Counted from the first letter of the stretch, positions 54,209 to 63,880 are shown. The stretch is 64,000 bases of DNA from Caenibius sp. WL (GCF_019803445.1 NZ_CP081844.1:2492501-2556500); one strand, 5' to 3'. Notes: generated by a model from the letters alone, not told the origin. Numbers and translations: made by a program.

Positions 54209-55470
54209 CCGGCCAGCCAATCGGGAATGCGTTCCCCCGCCAGCACCGTTTCCGGCTCGATCCGTTCGGCCACCACCGCCCAGCGCGCGCCATCCACCAG
54301 CACTTCAGGCACCAGCGGGCGGCTGTTGTAGGTGTTGGCCATCGTCGCACCATAAGCGCCCGCCGTGCGAAATACGCCCAGATCGCCCGCTTTCACCGCA
54401 TCGATCGTGCGGCCCATGGCGAACGTATCCGAGCTTTCGCAGATCGGGCCGACGATATTGGCCACCATCGTTTCCCCCGTGGGATGCACGGCGGCAAAAT
54501 CGTGCCACGCATCGTACATCGCCGGGCGCGCGAGATCGTTCATCGCCGCATCGACCACCACGAACGGCGCGTTGACGCCCTGCTTCACACGGATGACTTC
54601 GGTGATCAGCACGCCGGCATTGCCGGTTATCACCCGGCCCGGTTCGAACATGATCGTGGCGTCCCAGCCTTCGGTCACTTCCGCCACCATCGCGGCATAA
54701 TCCTCCGGCCCGGGAAGCTGTTCGCCCTGCTTGTAAGGCACACCCAGCCCACCGCCGAGATCCATGTGCATCACCGTGTGGCCCGCGCCGCGCAAGCCGC
54801 GCATCAGTTCGCCCATCTTCGCGAACGCCTGCCGCGAAGGATCGAGATCGGTGATCTGGCTGCCGATGTGGACCGCAAGCCCCCGCATGGCGAGACCATC
54901 CAGCACCGCGAGGCGGGCATAGATTCCCGCCGCCCGGTCATAGGCCACGCCGAACTTGTTTTCCGCCTTGCCGGTGGAAATCTTGGCGTGTGTCCGGGCA
55001 TCGACGTTGGGATTGACGCGCAGGGCGCAAACCGCCGTCTTGCCCATGGCGGCGGCAATCGCCGCCAGTTCCACGCCTTCTTCCTCGCTTTCCAGATTGA
55101 ACTGGCCGATTCCTGCCGCGACGGCCGCCTTCAGCTCGCGCCCGCTTTTGCCGACGCCCGAAAAGACGATATCCCCGGCCGGAATCCCCGCAGCCAAGGC
55201 ACGGTTCATTTCCCCTTCGGACACCACATCGGCGCCGTATCCGGCATCCTTCAGCACGCGCAGAACGGCCAGATTGGGATTGGACTTCACCGCGAAGGCC
55301 ACATGCAGGCGCGGCAGCACCGCCGCCAGCGCATCGCGAAACACCGTGGCATGGCGCGTCAGCGTGGCGCGCGAATAGACATAGACCGGCGTACCGACTT
55401 CGGCGGCAATCCGGTCCAACGGCACATCCTCGGCATGGAGGATGCCGTTCTTAAGCTGGAAATGGTCCAT
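54205..55470 (-). CDS. lysA: Diaminopimelate decarboxylase
   Basis: 421 aa, fold-type III PLP enzyme. PLP Lys62 in HVAFAVKSNPNLAVLRVLKD, DIVFSGVGKSGRELKAAVAA, the HIGSQ segment (LAVHIGSQITDLDPSRQAFA) and the C-terminal PICESSDTFAMGRTIDAVKA. It makes lysine from meso-diaminopimelate. It is followed by the siroheme gene with a four-base overlap and preceded by a small lipoprotein gene. Confidence 0.97.
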   Translation of the reverse strand: MDHFQLKNGILHAEDVPLDRIAAEVGTPVYVYSRATLTRHATVFRDALAAVLPRLHVAFAVKSNPNLAVLRVLKDAGYGADVVSEGEMNRALAAGIPAGDIVFSGVGKSGRELKAAVAAGIGQFNLESEEEGVELAAIAAAMGKTAVCALRVNPNVDARTHAKISTGKAENKFGVAYDRAAGIYARLAVLDGLAMRGLAVHIGSQITDLDPSRQAFAKMGELMRGLRGAGHTVMHMDLGGGLGVPYKQGEQLPGPEDYAAMVAEVTEGWDATIMFEPGRVITGNAGVLITEVIRVKQGVNAPFVVVDAAMNDLARPAMYDAWHDFAAVHPTGETMVANIVGPICESSDTFAMGRTIDAVKAGDLGVFRTAGAYGATMANTYNSRPLVPEVLVDGARWAVVAERIEPETVLAGERIPDWLAG

Positions 55471-55473
55471 GTA

Positions 55474-55713
55474 TCAGCCTTCAGGGGGAAGATCGAAGGG
55501 GTCTTCTTCGCGTTCTTCCGAACGTTTGCGCAATTCCACGGTCCGGCTCGGATCGGCCTGCACCGGCACGGCCAGCAACGCATCCGCATCCCTGGGCTCT
55601 TTCGCACCATAGGGAGCAGGCGGCAGGCTATGCCCCTTGGCCGGTTTCAGCGGGCCGTCGGCACCACAGGCAGCCAGCGCCAGCAGCAGCGAAACAGCGA
55701 TGAAGCGGCGCAT
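55474..55713 (-). CDS. Small lipoprotein between argH and lysA
   Basis: 79 aa. MRRFIAVSLLLALAACGADG has a lipobox with Cys16. The mature part is short and Pro/charge-rich (SLPPAPYGAKEPRDADALLA, ending EEREEDPFDLPPEG). Small lipoproteins between argH and lysA are usual in proteobacteria (LptM/YifL-type, which assist LptD maturation); homology is inferred from place and size. It has a 3-base gap to lysA. Confidence 0.75.
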   Translation of the reverse strand: MRRFIAVSLLLALAACGADGPLKPAKGHSLPPAPYGAKEPRDADALLAVPVQADPSRTVELRKRSEEREEDPFDLPPEG

Positions 55714-55715
55714 CG

Positions 55716-57092
55716 TCAGCTCTCCATTCCCAGCGCAAGGCGCGCTTGTGCAACGCGCAACCTTACCTGTTCCGGCGCGGTTCCGCCATGGCTGCTGCGC
55801 GCGGCAACCGATGCCTCGACCGACAGGGCGCTGTACACACGCTCGTCGATCCGCGAATCGATCCCTTGCAACTCGGCGAGCGAGAGCGCGTCCAGCGCCT
55901 TGCCTTGGCTTTCGGCCAGCTTGACCGCTGCGCCGGTGATATGGTGCGCTTCGCGGAAGGGGATGTCGGCCTGCCGCACCAGCCAGTCGGCCAGATCGGT
56001 CGCCGTGGCATAGCCCAGTTCCGCCGCCTGCCGCATCCGCGCGGTGCGGAACGTGCTGTCCGCCACCATCCCGGTCATCGCCGCAATCGACAGGCCGAGC
56101 AGGTTCGCCGCTTCGAACACCGGCGGCTTGTCGTCCTGCATATCCTTCGAATAGGCGAGCGGCAGGCCCTTCATCGTGATCATCAGCGATGTCAGACAGC
56201 CGACGATCCGGCCCGCGTGGCCGCGCACCAGCTCCGCCGCATCGGGGTTCTTCTTCTGCGGCATGATCGAACTGCCGGTGCTGAGCGCATCGGGCAGCGC
56301 GACAAAACCGAACGGCTGGCTGGCCCAGATGATGAACTCTTCCGCCAGCCGCGACAAGTGCAGCGAACACTGCGCCGCCGCCTGCAGATAATCGAGCGCG
56401 AAATCGCGGTCGGATACCGAATCGAGGCTGTTGTCAGTCGGCTTAGCAAAGCCCAGAGCTTGCGCTGTCGCCGCCCGGTCGATCGGGAAGCCGGTGCCCG
56501 CCAGCGCGGCCGAACCCAGCGGGCATTCGTTAAGGCGCGCGCGCGCATCGGCAAAGCGCGACCGATCCCGCCGGATCATCTCGTAATAGGCCATCAGGTG
56601 ATGGCCCAATGTCACCGGCTGCGCGGTTTGCAGATGGGTGAAGCCGGGCATGATGGAATCGGCATGTTCACCGGCCCGCGTGACCAGCGCCCGTTGCAAG
56701 GCAAGCAGGCCGGCGTCCACCTGATCCATCGCATCGCGCACCCAGAGGCGGAAATCGGTCGCCACCTGATCGTTGCGGCTGCGCGCGGTGTGCAGCCTCC
56801 CGGCCGCCGGGCCGATCAGTTCGGCAAGGCGGCTTTCCGTCGTCATGTGGATGTCTTCGAGGTCCCAATTCTCGGGAACGCCGTTCGCTTCGTATTCGGC
56901 GGCCACCGTGTCCAGCCCGGCAATGATCGCCTGCATATCCACGCCGGACACGATGTTCTGCGCGCCCAGCATGGCGACATGGGCTTTGGACGCGGCGATA
57001 TCCTGCCGCCACAACGCCTTGTCGAACGGGATCGAGGCATTGATTTCGCGCATGATCGCGCTAGGTCCTTCGGCGAACCTGCCCCCCCACAT
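55716..57092 (-). CDS. argH: Argininosuccinate lyase
   Basis: 458 aa from ATG 57092. [20 protein letters not shown] is the usual start; the fumarase-superfamily signature [20 protein letters not shown] (catalytic Ser loop) is present, with [16 protein letters not shown] and [17 protein letters not shown]. It splits argininosuccinate into arginine and fumarate. GTG 57152 is an in-frame alternative that would overlap the divergent thioredoxin gene. It heads the argH-lipoprotein-lysA-siroheme operon. Confidence 0.95.
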   Translation of the reverse strand: MWGGRFAEGPSAIMREINASIPFDKALWRQDIAASKAHVAMLGAQNIVSGVDMQAIIAGLDTVAAEYEANGVPENWDLEDIHMTTESRLAELIGPAAGRLHTARSRNDQVATDFRLWVRDAMDQVDAGLLALQRALVTRAGEHADSIMPGFTHLQTAQPVTLGHHLMAYYEMIRRDRSRFADARARLNECPLGSAALAGTGFPIDRAATAQALGFAKPTDNSLDSVSDRDFALDYLQAAAQCSLHLSRLAEEFIIWASQPFGFVALPDALSTGSSIMPQKKNPDAAELVRGHAGRIVGCLTSLMITMKGLPLAYSKDMQDDKPPVFEAANLLGLSIAAMTGMVADSTFRTARMRQAAELGYATATDLADWLVRQADIPFREAHHITGAAVKLAESQGKALDALSLAELQGIDSRIDERVYSALSVEASVAARSSHGGTAPEQVRLRVAQARLALGMES

Positions 57093-57111
57093 CTGGTTGG
57101 AGCCTGCCGCC

Positions 57112-57699
57112 GTGGCCCGATTGTTATCAAGAGTATTGTCGCTGTCGCTCACGCTTGCCGTCCCGGGTCTCGCCCTATCAGTCGGCGGCTGCGATAGGCA
57201 AAGCGAGCCGCCTGCGCAACCGGCGGCTGATAGCGGGAAGAAACCCGCCGCCGCTGGCACGCTGGATCGCAGCCACAAAGGCAGCGAAATGCCCGATTTC
57301 ACGCTGTCCGATCCGGCGGGCAAGAAACTACGCCTGCCCGACCTCAAAGGCACGCCGGTGCTGCTCAATCTCTGGGCGACATGGTGTGCGCCCTGCGTCA
57401 CCGAAATGCCGCTGCTCGATACGCTGGCGGGCGACATGCAGGGCAAGCTGCGTCTGGTGACCGTCAGCCAGGACATGCAAGGCGCCGAAAAAGTGCAGCC
57501 GTTCTTCGCCGAGAAGAAATTCGCCCACCTCGAACCGTGGCTGGACCCGGAAAACGATCTCGTCTTCCACTATGGCGGCAACAATCTGCCGCTATCGGTG
57601 CTGTATGACGCGCAAGGGCGCGAAGTGTGGCGCGTCGCAGGCGATCTCGACTGGGCATCCAAGGCGGTGCGCGCCAACGTGGCCGAAGCCCTGCCCTGA
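57112..57699 (+). CDS. TlpA/ResA-like thioredoxin lipoprotein
   Basis: 195 aa from GTG 57112 (TTG 57121 also possible). Signal [20 protein letters not shown] gives a predicted lipidated Cys. The thioredoxin fold has the redox motif [20 protein letters not shown], then [20 protein letters not shown] and [20 protein letters not shown]. It reduces periplasmic disulfides, often for cytochrome c or oxidase assembly. It is divergent from argH, the two starts only 19 bases apart. Confidence 0.9.
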   Translation: MARLLSRVLSLSLTLAVPGLALSVGGCDRQSEPPAQPAADSGKKPAAAGTLDRSHKGSEMPDFTLSDPAGKKLRLPDLKGTPVLLNLWATWCAPCVTEMPLLDTLAGDMQGKLRLVTVSQDMQGAEKVQPFFAEKKFAHLEPWLDPENDLVFHYGGNNLPLSVLYDAQGREVWRVAGDLDWASKAVRANVAEALP

Positions 57700-57728
57700 T
57701 GGCCGATCCCTGCTGCGGCGACAGGTGA

Positions 57729-57758
57729 GACGCATCGCGCCTGCATGCACGATGCGTC
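57729..57758 (+). terminator. Hairpin between thioredoxin gene and tRNA-Val
   Basis: GACGCATCG (57729-57737) pairs perfectly with CGATGCGTC (57750-57758). It is followed by CTTGTG, not a full U-run. Its place, 29 bases after the stop, fits a transcript end. Confidence 0.5.
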
Positions 57759-57784
57759 CTTGTGAACGGACGCACGAAAGCCGA

Positions 57785-57812
57785 TTGACCGGCCGGGCAA
57801 AGCGTTTATTAG
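57785..57812 (+). promoter_or_regulatory. Promoter of tRNA-Val
   Basis: TTGACC (57785-57790), 16-base spacer, TATTAG (57807-57812), 16 bases before the tRNA. Confidence 0.55.
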
Positions 57813-57828
57813 CGCGGTTCCCGTTCAG

Positions 57829-57904
57829 GGGCGGTTAGCTCAGTTGGTAGAGCATCTCGTTTACACCGAGAGGGTCAGCGGTTCGAGCCCGTTACCGCCC
57901 ACCA
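57829..57904 (+). tRNA. tRNA-Val (anticodon TAC)
   Basis: 76 nt with encoded CCA. Acceptor GGGCGGT/ACCGCCC, D arm GCTC-AGTTGGTA-GAGC, anticodon stem TCTCG/CGAGA with loop TTTACAC (anticodon TAC), T arm CAGCGGTTCGAGCCCGTTA. Confidence 0.97.
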
Positions 57905-57943
57905 TTACGGCGCAGCGCCGCCCGAATACGCGAACGGTATCTT

Positions 57944-58927
57944 TCAGACGAGGTGGCCAGCCTCCCCGCCCAGTTCCGCGAAATAGGCGATCATCGCCTC
58001 GGCCGCACGCGGGGCGAGGCCGATGAAGGCACGCCGACGGTCCACATCGTCTTCCATCCGTTGCAGCAAGCCTGCTTCCGTCATCTGCGTGATCCAGCGC
58101 AAGGCCGTGGTCGGCGGAACGCCCGCCGCGATGCAGAGCGAAGTCACCGAAACGCGTGCACCTTCGGCGTGGGCCGCCGTCAGATCGAGCAGGATATCCC
58201 AGGCCGGATCGGCGAACAGCGCGGCATCGAAGAAGCGCGCCCGCGCCTGACGCTGGCGGATGATCTGCCGCACCAGTTGCGGATCGGGCCAGGCGGGATG
58301 GCCGACCGGTACGAGGCGATCGCGCGGTTTGGTGGCGTTGGCCCCGCGAAAGCCGCGCCGGGGCGCTTCCACCTGCCATGCCGAACCCGTCCTTGCGCCA
58401 TCTTCGCGGCATAATGTGTCCAGACGATCCGCGATCTGCGCCACCTGTTCCGTTAGCCGCAACAGCATCAGGCGATCGTCCGGTGACAGATCGCGCACAC
58501 GCAGGTTGGGGATATGGGCCAGCGCCCGGCCGAGCGCGATCACCCGTTCCGCCCGGCTGGGATCGACGAGAATTTGCGGATTCGACTGATCGAGACAGGC
58601 AAAGATAGCGTCCAGCGCCTCCACCGTGGTCGAAACCACAAGCTGCGCACCGGATTGCGCGGCACGCATGTCCAGCCGGCACAAGGCAGCCAGAGTGCCC
58701 GCATCGGCCGCCGGGCAATCGAGCAGAACGACTTCCCCCGGAGCCAGCCCATCATCCGCCTGCGGAAGTTCCGCCAGAGCGCCGCAGGCCGTCAATCCAA
58801 AACCTGCGGCTTCCGCATCATCGCGCATTTCGGCGCGCACATAGGGCCGGTCCGCATAGATCGCCACGCCGCAAGGCAGGCCAACCCTGTCGTCGGCCGG
58901 TTCGTACCGAAAATCCGCCTGTGCCAT
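57944..58927 (-). CDS. Pseudo-receiver/winged-helix regulator
   Basis: 327 aa from ATG 58927 (GGGGGTG upstream). The N-terminal half (GVAIYADRPYVRAEMRDDAE, GEVVLLDCPAADAGTLAALC, QLVVSTTVEALDAIFACLDQ) looks like a receiver-type alpha/beta fold with only one acidic residue at the usual phosphorylation strand. The C-terminal part (VTSLCIAAGVPPTTALRWIT, then EAGLLQRMEDDVDRRRAFIG) is a MarR-like winged helix. ATG 58951 is rejected because it falls in the -10 region of a good promoter. Confidence 0.8.
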   Translation of the reverse strand: MAQADFRYEPADDRVGLPCGVAIYADRPYVRAEMRDDAEAAGFGLTACGALAELPQADDGLAPGEVVLLDCPAADAGTLAALCRLDMRAAQSGAQLVVSTTVEALDAIFACLDQSNPQILVDPSRAERVIALGRALAHIPNLRVRDLSPDDRLMLLRLTEQVAQIADRLDTLCREDGARTGSAWQVEAPRRGFRGANATKPRDRLVPVGHPAWPDPQLVRQIIRQRQARARFFDAALFADPAWDILLDLTAAHAEGARVSVTSLCIAAGVPPTTALRWITQMTEAGLLQRMEDDVDRRRAFIGLAPRAAEAMIAYFAELGGEAGHLV

Positions 58928-58949
58928 ACACACCCCCCGATTCCCGAAC

Positions 58950-58978
58950 ATAGTGAGAACATAAAGGGATCAGGTCAA
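58950..58978 (-). promoter_or_regulatory. Promoter of the pseudo-receiver gene
   Basis: Minus strand TTGACC (58978-58973), 17-base spacer, CACTAT (58955-58950). Transcription would start about 7 bases on, before ATG 58927, and this decides that start. Confidence 0.45.
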
Positions 58979-58987
58979 GTATATTGT

Positions 58988-59494
58988 TCAGGGCAGGATT
59001 TCTATCGGGGTGCCATCGGGCACCAGCGCCCACATATCCTCGATTTCCGGATTGCTCAGCGCAATGCAGCCGTCGGTCCAGTCCCCCGCCATTCTGCCGG
59101 GAAAGCCGTTGGGCTGACCATGAATGAAAATATCACCGCCGGGGGACCGCCCCCGCGCCTGCGCATGGGCGCGGTCGCGCGCATCCGGATAGGAGATGTG
59201 GAGCGAGAGATGATAGCGGCTGTTGGGATTGCGATAATCGATGACATAGCGCCCTTCGGGGGTACGCTCGTCCCCCTGGAACCGCTTGTGCCCCGCGGGC
59301 GCATCGCCAAGCTGGATATCGCGATAGGTACGCAGCGGCTGCCCTGCCCCGTAAAGCGTCAGCGTGCGGCCGGTCTTGTCGACCTTCACGAAATCCACCG
59401 GAGCCGAGATGGGCGGTAAAAGTGGCGCGGTTTCCGCCTGCGCGCCGGCGGTCAGCACCGGCAGCAGCAGGACGATCGGGAAAAAACGCCTCAT
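58988..59494 (-). CDS. L,D-transpeptidase family (YkuD) protein
   Basis: 168 aa. Signal peptide MRRFFPIVLLLPVLTAGAQA. The YkuD domain has FVKVDKTGRTLTLYGAGQPL, HISYPDARDRAHAQARGRSP and the active site GDIFIHGQPNGFPG followed by GDWTDGCIALSN, with catalytic Cys and the His of IHG. It forms or exchanges 3-3 cross-links or lipoprotein-peptidoglycan links in the periplasm. It lies downstream of purA on the same strand. Confidence 0.92.
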   Translation of the reverse strand: MRRFFPIVLLLPVLTAGAQAETAPLLPPISAPVDFVKVDKTGRTLTLYGAGQPLRTYRDIQLGDAPAGHKRFQGDERTPEGRYVIDYRNPNSRYHLSLHISYPDARDRAHAQARGRSPGGDIFIHGQPNGFPGRMAGDWTDGCIALSNPEIEDMWALVPDGTPIEILP

Positions 59495-59526
59495 GCCGGA
59501 ACGGCTAATCCCTTCCGGCGTCAGGC

Positions 59527-60816
59527 TCAATCCTCGAACGGGTCGCGCACTAGAATCGTATCGTCGCGTTCGGGGCTGGTGGACACGCTGGCCACCGGGC
59601 AATCGATCAGCTCCTCGATCCGGCGGATGTATTTCACCGCCTGCGCGGGAAGATCGGCCCAGCTGCGCGCGCCGGCGGTGGTGCCGTGCCAGCCTTCCAT
59701 TTCCTCGTACACCGGCTCCACCTCCGCCTGATCGGCGGCATGGGCGGGCAGATAGTCGATCACTTCGCCGCGCAGCTTGTAGCCGGTGCAGATTTTCAGC
59801 GTGTCGAACCCGTCGAGCACGTCGAGCTTGGTCAGCGCGATCCCGGTGACGCCGGAAATGGCGCAACTCTGGCGCACGAGCACCGCATCGAACCAGCCGC
59901 AGCGGCGCTTGCGCCCCGTCACCGTGCCGAATTCATGGCCACGCTCGCCAAGCCGTTGCCCCGTATCGTCATCCAGTTCGCTCGGGAACGGGCCAGAACC
60001 CACGCGTGTGGTATAGGCCTTGACGATCCCCAGCACGAAACCTGCCGAACCCGGCCCCATGCCCGAACCCGAAGCGACCGTGCCGCTGACGGTGTTGGAA
60101 CTGGTGACGAAGGGGTAGGTCCCGTGATCGACATCGAGCAGCACGCCCTGCGCGCCTTCGAACAGGATGCGCGAACCTTCCTTCTTCACATCGCGCAGGC
60201 GTTTCCACACCGGCTGCGCGAACTGCAGCACGAAGGGCGCGATTTCCTTGAGATCGGCGATCAGGCGCGCCCGGTCCACCGGCGGTTCGCCGAACCCGGC
60301 GCGCAGCGCATCGTGATGCGCGCACAGTCGATCAAGCTGCGGGTCGAGCGAATCGAGATGGGCGAGATCGCACACGCGGATCGCCCGGCGGCCCACCTTG
60401 TCTTCGTAAGCGGGGCCGATGCCGCGCCCGGTGGTGCCAATCTTGCCCTTGCCCGCGGCGGTTTCGCGCAGCTGGTCGAGATCGCGGTGGATCGGCAGAA
60501 TCAGCGGGCAATTGTCCGCGATGGCAAAATTTTCCGGGGCGATTGTCACGCCCTGCCCGATCAGCTTTTCGACTTCGGCCTTGAGCGCCCAGGGATCGAG
60601 CACCACACCGTTGCCGATAATCGACAGCGTGCCGGTGACAATGCCTGAAGGCAGCAGGCTCAGCTTGTACGTGGTGCCATCGATCACCAGCGTATGGCCG
60701 GCATTGTGTCCGCCCTGGAACCGCACCACCGCGTCCGCCCGGCTGGCCAGCCAGTCGACGATCTTGCCTTTGCCCTCGTCACCCCATTGGGCGCCGATCA
60801 CCGTCACATTTGCCAT
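59527..60816 (-). CDS. purA: Adenylosuccinate synthetase
   Basis: 429 aa, standard length. [20 protein letters not shown] holds the catalytic Asp and the GTP P-loop; [40 protein letters not shown] and [20 protein letters not shown] (GTP base) are conserved. It makes adenylosuccinate from IMP and aspartate. hisZ lies upstream and the L,D-transpeptidase downstream on the same strand. Confidence 0.98.
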   Translation of the reverse strand: MANVTVIGAQWGDEGKGKIVDWLASRADAVVRFQGGHNAGHTLVIDGTTYKLSLLPSGIVTGTLSIIGNGVVLDPWALKAEVEKLIGQGVTIAPENFAIADNCPLILPIHRDLDQLRETAAGKGKIGTTGRGIGPAYEDKVGRRAIRVCDLAHLDSLDPQLDRLCAHHDALRAGFGEPPVDRARLIADLKEIAPFVLQFAQPVWKRLRDVKKEGSRILFEGAQGVLLDVDHGTYPFVTSSNTVSGTVASGSGMGPGSAGFVLGIVKAYTTRVGSGPFPSELDDDTGQRLGERGHEFGTVTGRKRRCGWFDAVLVRQSCAISGVTGIALTKLDVLDGFDTLKICTGYKLRGEVIDYLPAHAADQAEVEPVYEEMEGWHGTTAGARSWADLPAQAVKYIRRIEELIDCPVASVSTSPERDDTILVRDPFED

Positions 60817-60982
60817 TGATAGAGTCCCTCACCCTGCCAGGTGGATCCGTGCACGCCCTTCGACAGGACTCGGCGTGGCGGATAGCGAAAACAGGCCCGC
60901 TGCAGGCCCCGATTGCGAGGCGCGCGTTACCGGCAGCAGCGGGAGCGGTCAAGGCATGAGGCGGCATCGCCGCCCCTGCCCG

Positions 60983-62095
60983 TCAAAGCGGTTGCGGTTC
61001 CTTTCCGTTCAGCACGTGGCTGCAGCCCAGTGCCTTGCCCTCATCCGCATTGGAAAGGGCGGCAACAGTGCGCCAGCCGATCCCGCGCAGGCGGGCGGCG
61101 GCATCGGCATCGTGCCCCAGGGGCAGGAACAGCGTATCGCGTGGCTGGCCGCCGTCCTGATCGGCCGCGACCAGCGCATCGGTGTAGAGCGAAAAGCCGG
61201 TAGCCGGTTCATCCATGCCGTGAATGCGGTAAGTGCCACCCCGCCCCAACGCGCCGCGCACGCCTTCGGCATAGAGCGTGAAGCCGAACCAACTCTGATA
61301 TTCGAACCCATGCCGTTCCGTCGGGTCGAGCGTGATCCGTGCCCTGCCGCCCACGCGCGCGGCCACGGCTTTCAACCCGTCGATCCGGCTGGCCAGAGCG
61401 CCGCCCGCATCGATCGCGGCCAGTTGCGCAATCGCCTGAGAAAACGGCCCGGTGGCGTAGAGCAGCGGCAAATAGTCGTCACCCCCCGCTTCGCGCAGTG
61501 ATCCGGCATCCTTGGCGTCCAGTTCGCGGCGAACGGTTTCGATGGCCCCGGCAGGCAGCGGGAATGGCCCCGCCGCCAGCGTATCGACCAGATTGGGCAA
61601 TGTGAAATCGACGGAAATACCCTGCGCCCCGGCAGCAGTCAGCGCCTCGATCGCCAGCAGGACGATCTCGCTCACCGCCGCGACCGAATCGCTGCCGATG
61701 AGTTCCGCGCCCAGTTGCAGGCGTTCGCGCGAGGGATCGAGCCCATCGCCCTTGATCGTAACGACCGGCCCGCCATAGCACAGCCGCAAGGGGCGCGGCG
61801 CGGCGGCCAGGCTGGTGGCCGCGATCCGGCCCACCTGCACGGTGATGTCCGAACGGACCGCCAGCGTGCGCAGGCTCGTCGGATCGACGAAGCGAAACAT
61901 CCGGCGCGGCTGCACGCCATCCATACGCCCGGCCATCGACTTCTCGAATTCGATCAGCGGCGGACGGACCCGGTCATAGCCATGGCTGTCCATCACATCG
62001 ATGACGGCACGGCTGATGCGGGTCACGGCGGCGGCTTCGCGCGGCAGCCGGTCCTCAAGCCCTTCGGGCAAAAGATCGCGGGTTGGATCGGTCAT
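60983..62095 (-). CDS. hisZ: ATP phosphoribosyltransferase regulatory subunit HisZ
   Basis: 370 aa, a HisRS paralogue without tRNA-binding domain. LLPEGLEDRLPREAAAVTRI, DRVRPPLIEFEKSMAGRMDG, FRFVDPTSLRTLAVRSDITV and GRARITLDPTERHGFEYQSW fit HisZ. It activates the short HisG in histidine synthesis. It is paired with purA, an order common in alphaproteobacteria. ATG 62095 is chosen over upstream read-through. Confidence 0.92.
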   Translation of the reverse strand: MTDPTRDLLPEGLEDRLPREAAAVTRISRAVIDVMDSHGYDRVRPPLIEFEKSMAGRMDGVQPRRMFRFVDPTSLRTLAVRSDITVQVGRIAATSLAAAPRPLRLCYGGPVVTIKGDGLDPSRERLQLGAELIGSDSVAAVSEIVLLAIEALTAAGAQGISVDFTLPNLVDTLAAGPFPLPAGAIETVRRELDAKDAGSLREAGGDDYLPLLYATGPFSQAIAQLAAIDAGGALASRIDGLKAVAARVGGRARITLDPTERHGFEYQSWFGFTLYAEGVRGALGRGGTYRIHGMDEPATGFSLYTDALVAADQDGGQPRDTLFLPLGHDADAAARLRGIGWRTVAALSNADEGKALGCSHVLNGKEPQPL

Positions 62096-62141
62096 AATGC
62101 GATGCCCACTAGCCGTTCGCGGTGGTGCTGTCGAACCCGAA

Positions 62142-62189
62142 AGCAAAAGCCCCCTCCCGCACCGGACTACGCCCGGAGCGGAAGGGGGC
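62142..62189 (-). terminator. Intrinsic terminator after serA
   Basis: Minus strand GCCCCCTTCCGC (62189-62178) pairs with GCGGGAGGGGGC (62160-62149) as a 12-bp stem with one G-U pair, then TTTTGCTTT. It is 14 bases after the serA stop. Confidence 0.8.
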
Positions 62190-62203
62190 AAGCGTCTGAA
62201 CAA

Positions 62204-63787
62204 TCAGAACTTCAGCGCCATCGCCCGCTTGACGCCCGGCAGAGCGCGCGCGGTTTCGAGCACTTCGGCCGGAACCGGGCTGTCGACCGACAGCAGCAGC
62301 ACCGCTTCACCGCCCGCTTCGCGGCGGCCAAGGTTGAACGTGCCGATGTTGATGCCGTTCTCGCCCAGCAACGTACCGATGCGGCCGATGAAGCCCGGTG
62401 CGTCTTCGTTGACGATGTACATCATGTCCCCGGTCAGTTCGGCTTCGACCTTGATGCCGAACAGTTGGACGAGGCGCGGTTCGGCATTGCTGAACAGCGT
62501 GCCCGCGACCGAGCGTTCGCCCGTTTCGGTCTTCACCGAAACCCGGATCAAGGTGTGGTAATCGCCTTCACGCTCGGTCTTTACTTCGCGCACTTCCATG
62601 CCGCGTTCCTTGGCCAGGAACGGCGCATTGACCATGTTCACGCTGTCCGACTGGACGCGCAGGAAGCCCGAAAGCACCGCCGCCACGATCGGCTTGGCGT
62701 TGAGTTCGGCCGCCGCACCTTCGGTGTGGATCGAAATCCGCGCGAGCGAACCGGTGGTGAGCTGGCCGACGAGCGAACCGAGCTTTTCCGCCAGCGTCAT
62801 GTAAGGCTTGAGCTTCGGCGCTTCTTCCGCCGAGAGCGACGGCATGTTGAGCGCGTTGGTGACACCGCCGTTGAGGAGATAGTCGCTCATCTGTTCGGCC
62901 ACCTGCAGCGCGACGTTGACCTGCGCTTCGCTGGTCGACGCGCCGAGGTGCGGGGTGCAGACGAAGTTCGGCGTGCCGAACAGCGGGCTTTCCTTGGCCG
63001 GTTCGGTCACGAACACGTCCAGCGCGGCGCCAGCCACATGGCCCGAATCCAGCGCTTCCTTCAGCGCTTCCTCATCGACCAGACCGCCGCGCGCGCAGTT
63101 GATGATGCGCACGCCCTTCTTGGTCTTGGCGATGTTTTCGCGGCTGAGGATATTGCGCGTCTGGTCGGTCAGCGGCGTGTGCAGCGTGATGAAATCGGCG
63201 CGTGCCAGCAGTTCGTCCAGATCGACCTTTTCCACGCCCATTTCCACCGCGCGTTCGGGCGAAAGGAACGGATCGAAAGCCACGACTTTCATCCGCAGGC
63301 CCAGCGCGCGATCGGCCACGATCGAACCGATGTTGCCCGCACCGATCAGGCCCAGCGTCTTGTTGGTCAGTTCGACACCCATGAAGCGGTTCTTTTCCCA
63401 CTTCCCGGCCTGGGTCGAAAGATCGGCTTCCGGCAACTGGCGGGCGACCGCGAACATCAGCGCGATGGCGTGTTCCGCGGTGGTGATCGAATTGCCGAAG
63501 GGCGTGTTCATCACCACGATGCCCTTGGCCGAAGCCGCCGGAATATCGACGTTGTCGACACCGATCCCGGCGCGGCCGATCACTTTGAGATTGGTCGCCG
63601 CTTCGAGGATATCCGCCGTAACTTTGGTCGACGAACGGATCGCGAGGCCATCGTACTGGCCGATGATGGCTTTCAGTTCTTCCGGCGTCTTGCCGGTGAT
63701 GACATCGACATCGCATCCGCGCTCGGCAAAAATCTGCGCGGCCTGCGGGTCCATCTTGTCCGAAACAAGGACTTTGGGTTTGGTCAT
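62204..63787 (-). CDS. serA: D-3-phosphoglycerate dehydrogenase
   Basis: 527 aa, the long form. TKPKVLVSDKMDPQAAQIFA starts it. The NAD loop LGLIGAGNIGSIVADRALGL and catalytic Arg/Glu/His blocks (NCARGGLVDEEALKEALDSG, CTPHLGASTSEAQVNVALQV) precede an intervening domain and a C-terminal ACT domain (MMYIVNEDAPGFIGRIGTLL) that usually senses serine. First step of serine synthesis. ATG 63787 has AGGGA 6 bases upstream. Confidence 0.98.
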   Translation of the reverse strand: MTKPKVLVSDKMDPQAAQIFAERGCDVDVITGKTPEELKAIIGQYDGLAIRSSTKVTADILEAATNLKVIGRAGIGVDNVDIPAASAKGIVVMNTPFGNSITTAEHAIALMFAVARQLPEADLSTQAGKWEKNRFMGVELTNKTLGLIGAGNIGSIVADRALGLRMKVVAFDPFLSPERAVEMGVEKVDLDELLARADFITLHTPLTDQTRNILSRENIAKTKKGVRIINCARGGLVDEEALKEALDSGHVAGAALDVFVTEPAKESPLFGTPNFVCTPHLGASTSEAQVNVALQVAEQMSDYLLNGGVTNALNMPSLSAEEAPKLKPYMTLAEKLGSLVGQLTTGSLARISIHTEGAAAELNAKPIVAAVLSGFLRVQSDSVNMVNAPFLAKERGMEVREVKTEREGDYHTLIRVSVKTETGERSVAGTLFSNAEPRLVQLFGIKVEAELTGDMMYIVNEDAPGFIGRIGTLLGENGINIGTFNLGRREAGGEAVLLLSVDSPVPAEVLETARALPGVKRAMALKF

Positions 63788-63795
63788 TATTCCCT

Positions 63796-63879
63796 CGTCA
63801 TTCCCGCGAAGGCGGGAATCCATCCCGCTTCGCGTCTGGTATTGAGGTTAACTGGATCCCCACCTGCGCGGGGATGACG
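63796..63879. repeat. Inverted pair of REP-like hairpins between serC and serA
   Basis: 63796-63822 and 63853-63879 are inverted copies of a 27-base unit with four mismatches. Each forms a hairpin: TTCCCGC-GAAG-GCGGGAA (63801-63818) and ATCCCC-N8-GGGGAT (63856-63875). The unit is a familiar proteobacterial intergenic type (its read-through gives PAKAGIHP-like peptides). The pair ends 8 bases before the serA start. Confidence 0.75.
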
Positions 63880-63880
63880 A

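Noticed and set aside
61715-63877. 720-codon plus-strand open frame across hisZ and serA
   Set aside because: It spans two well-supported genes and a terminator on the other strand, and has no recognisable domain.
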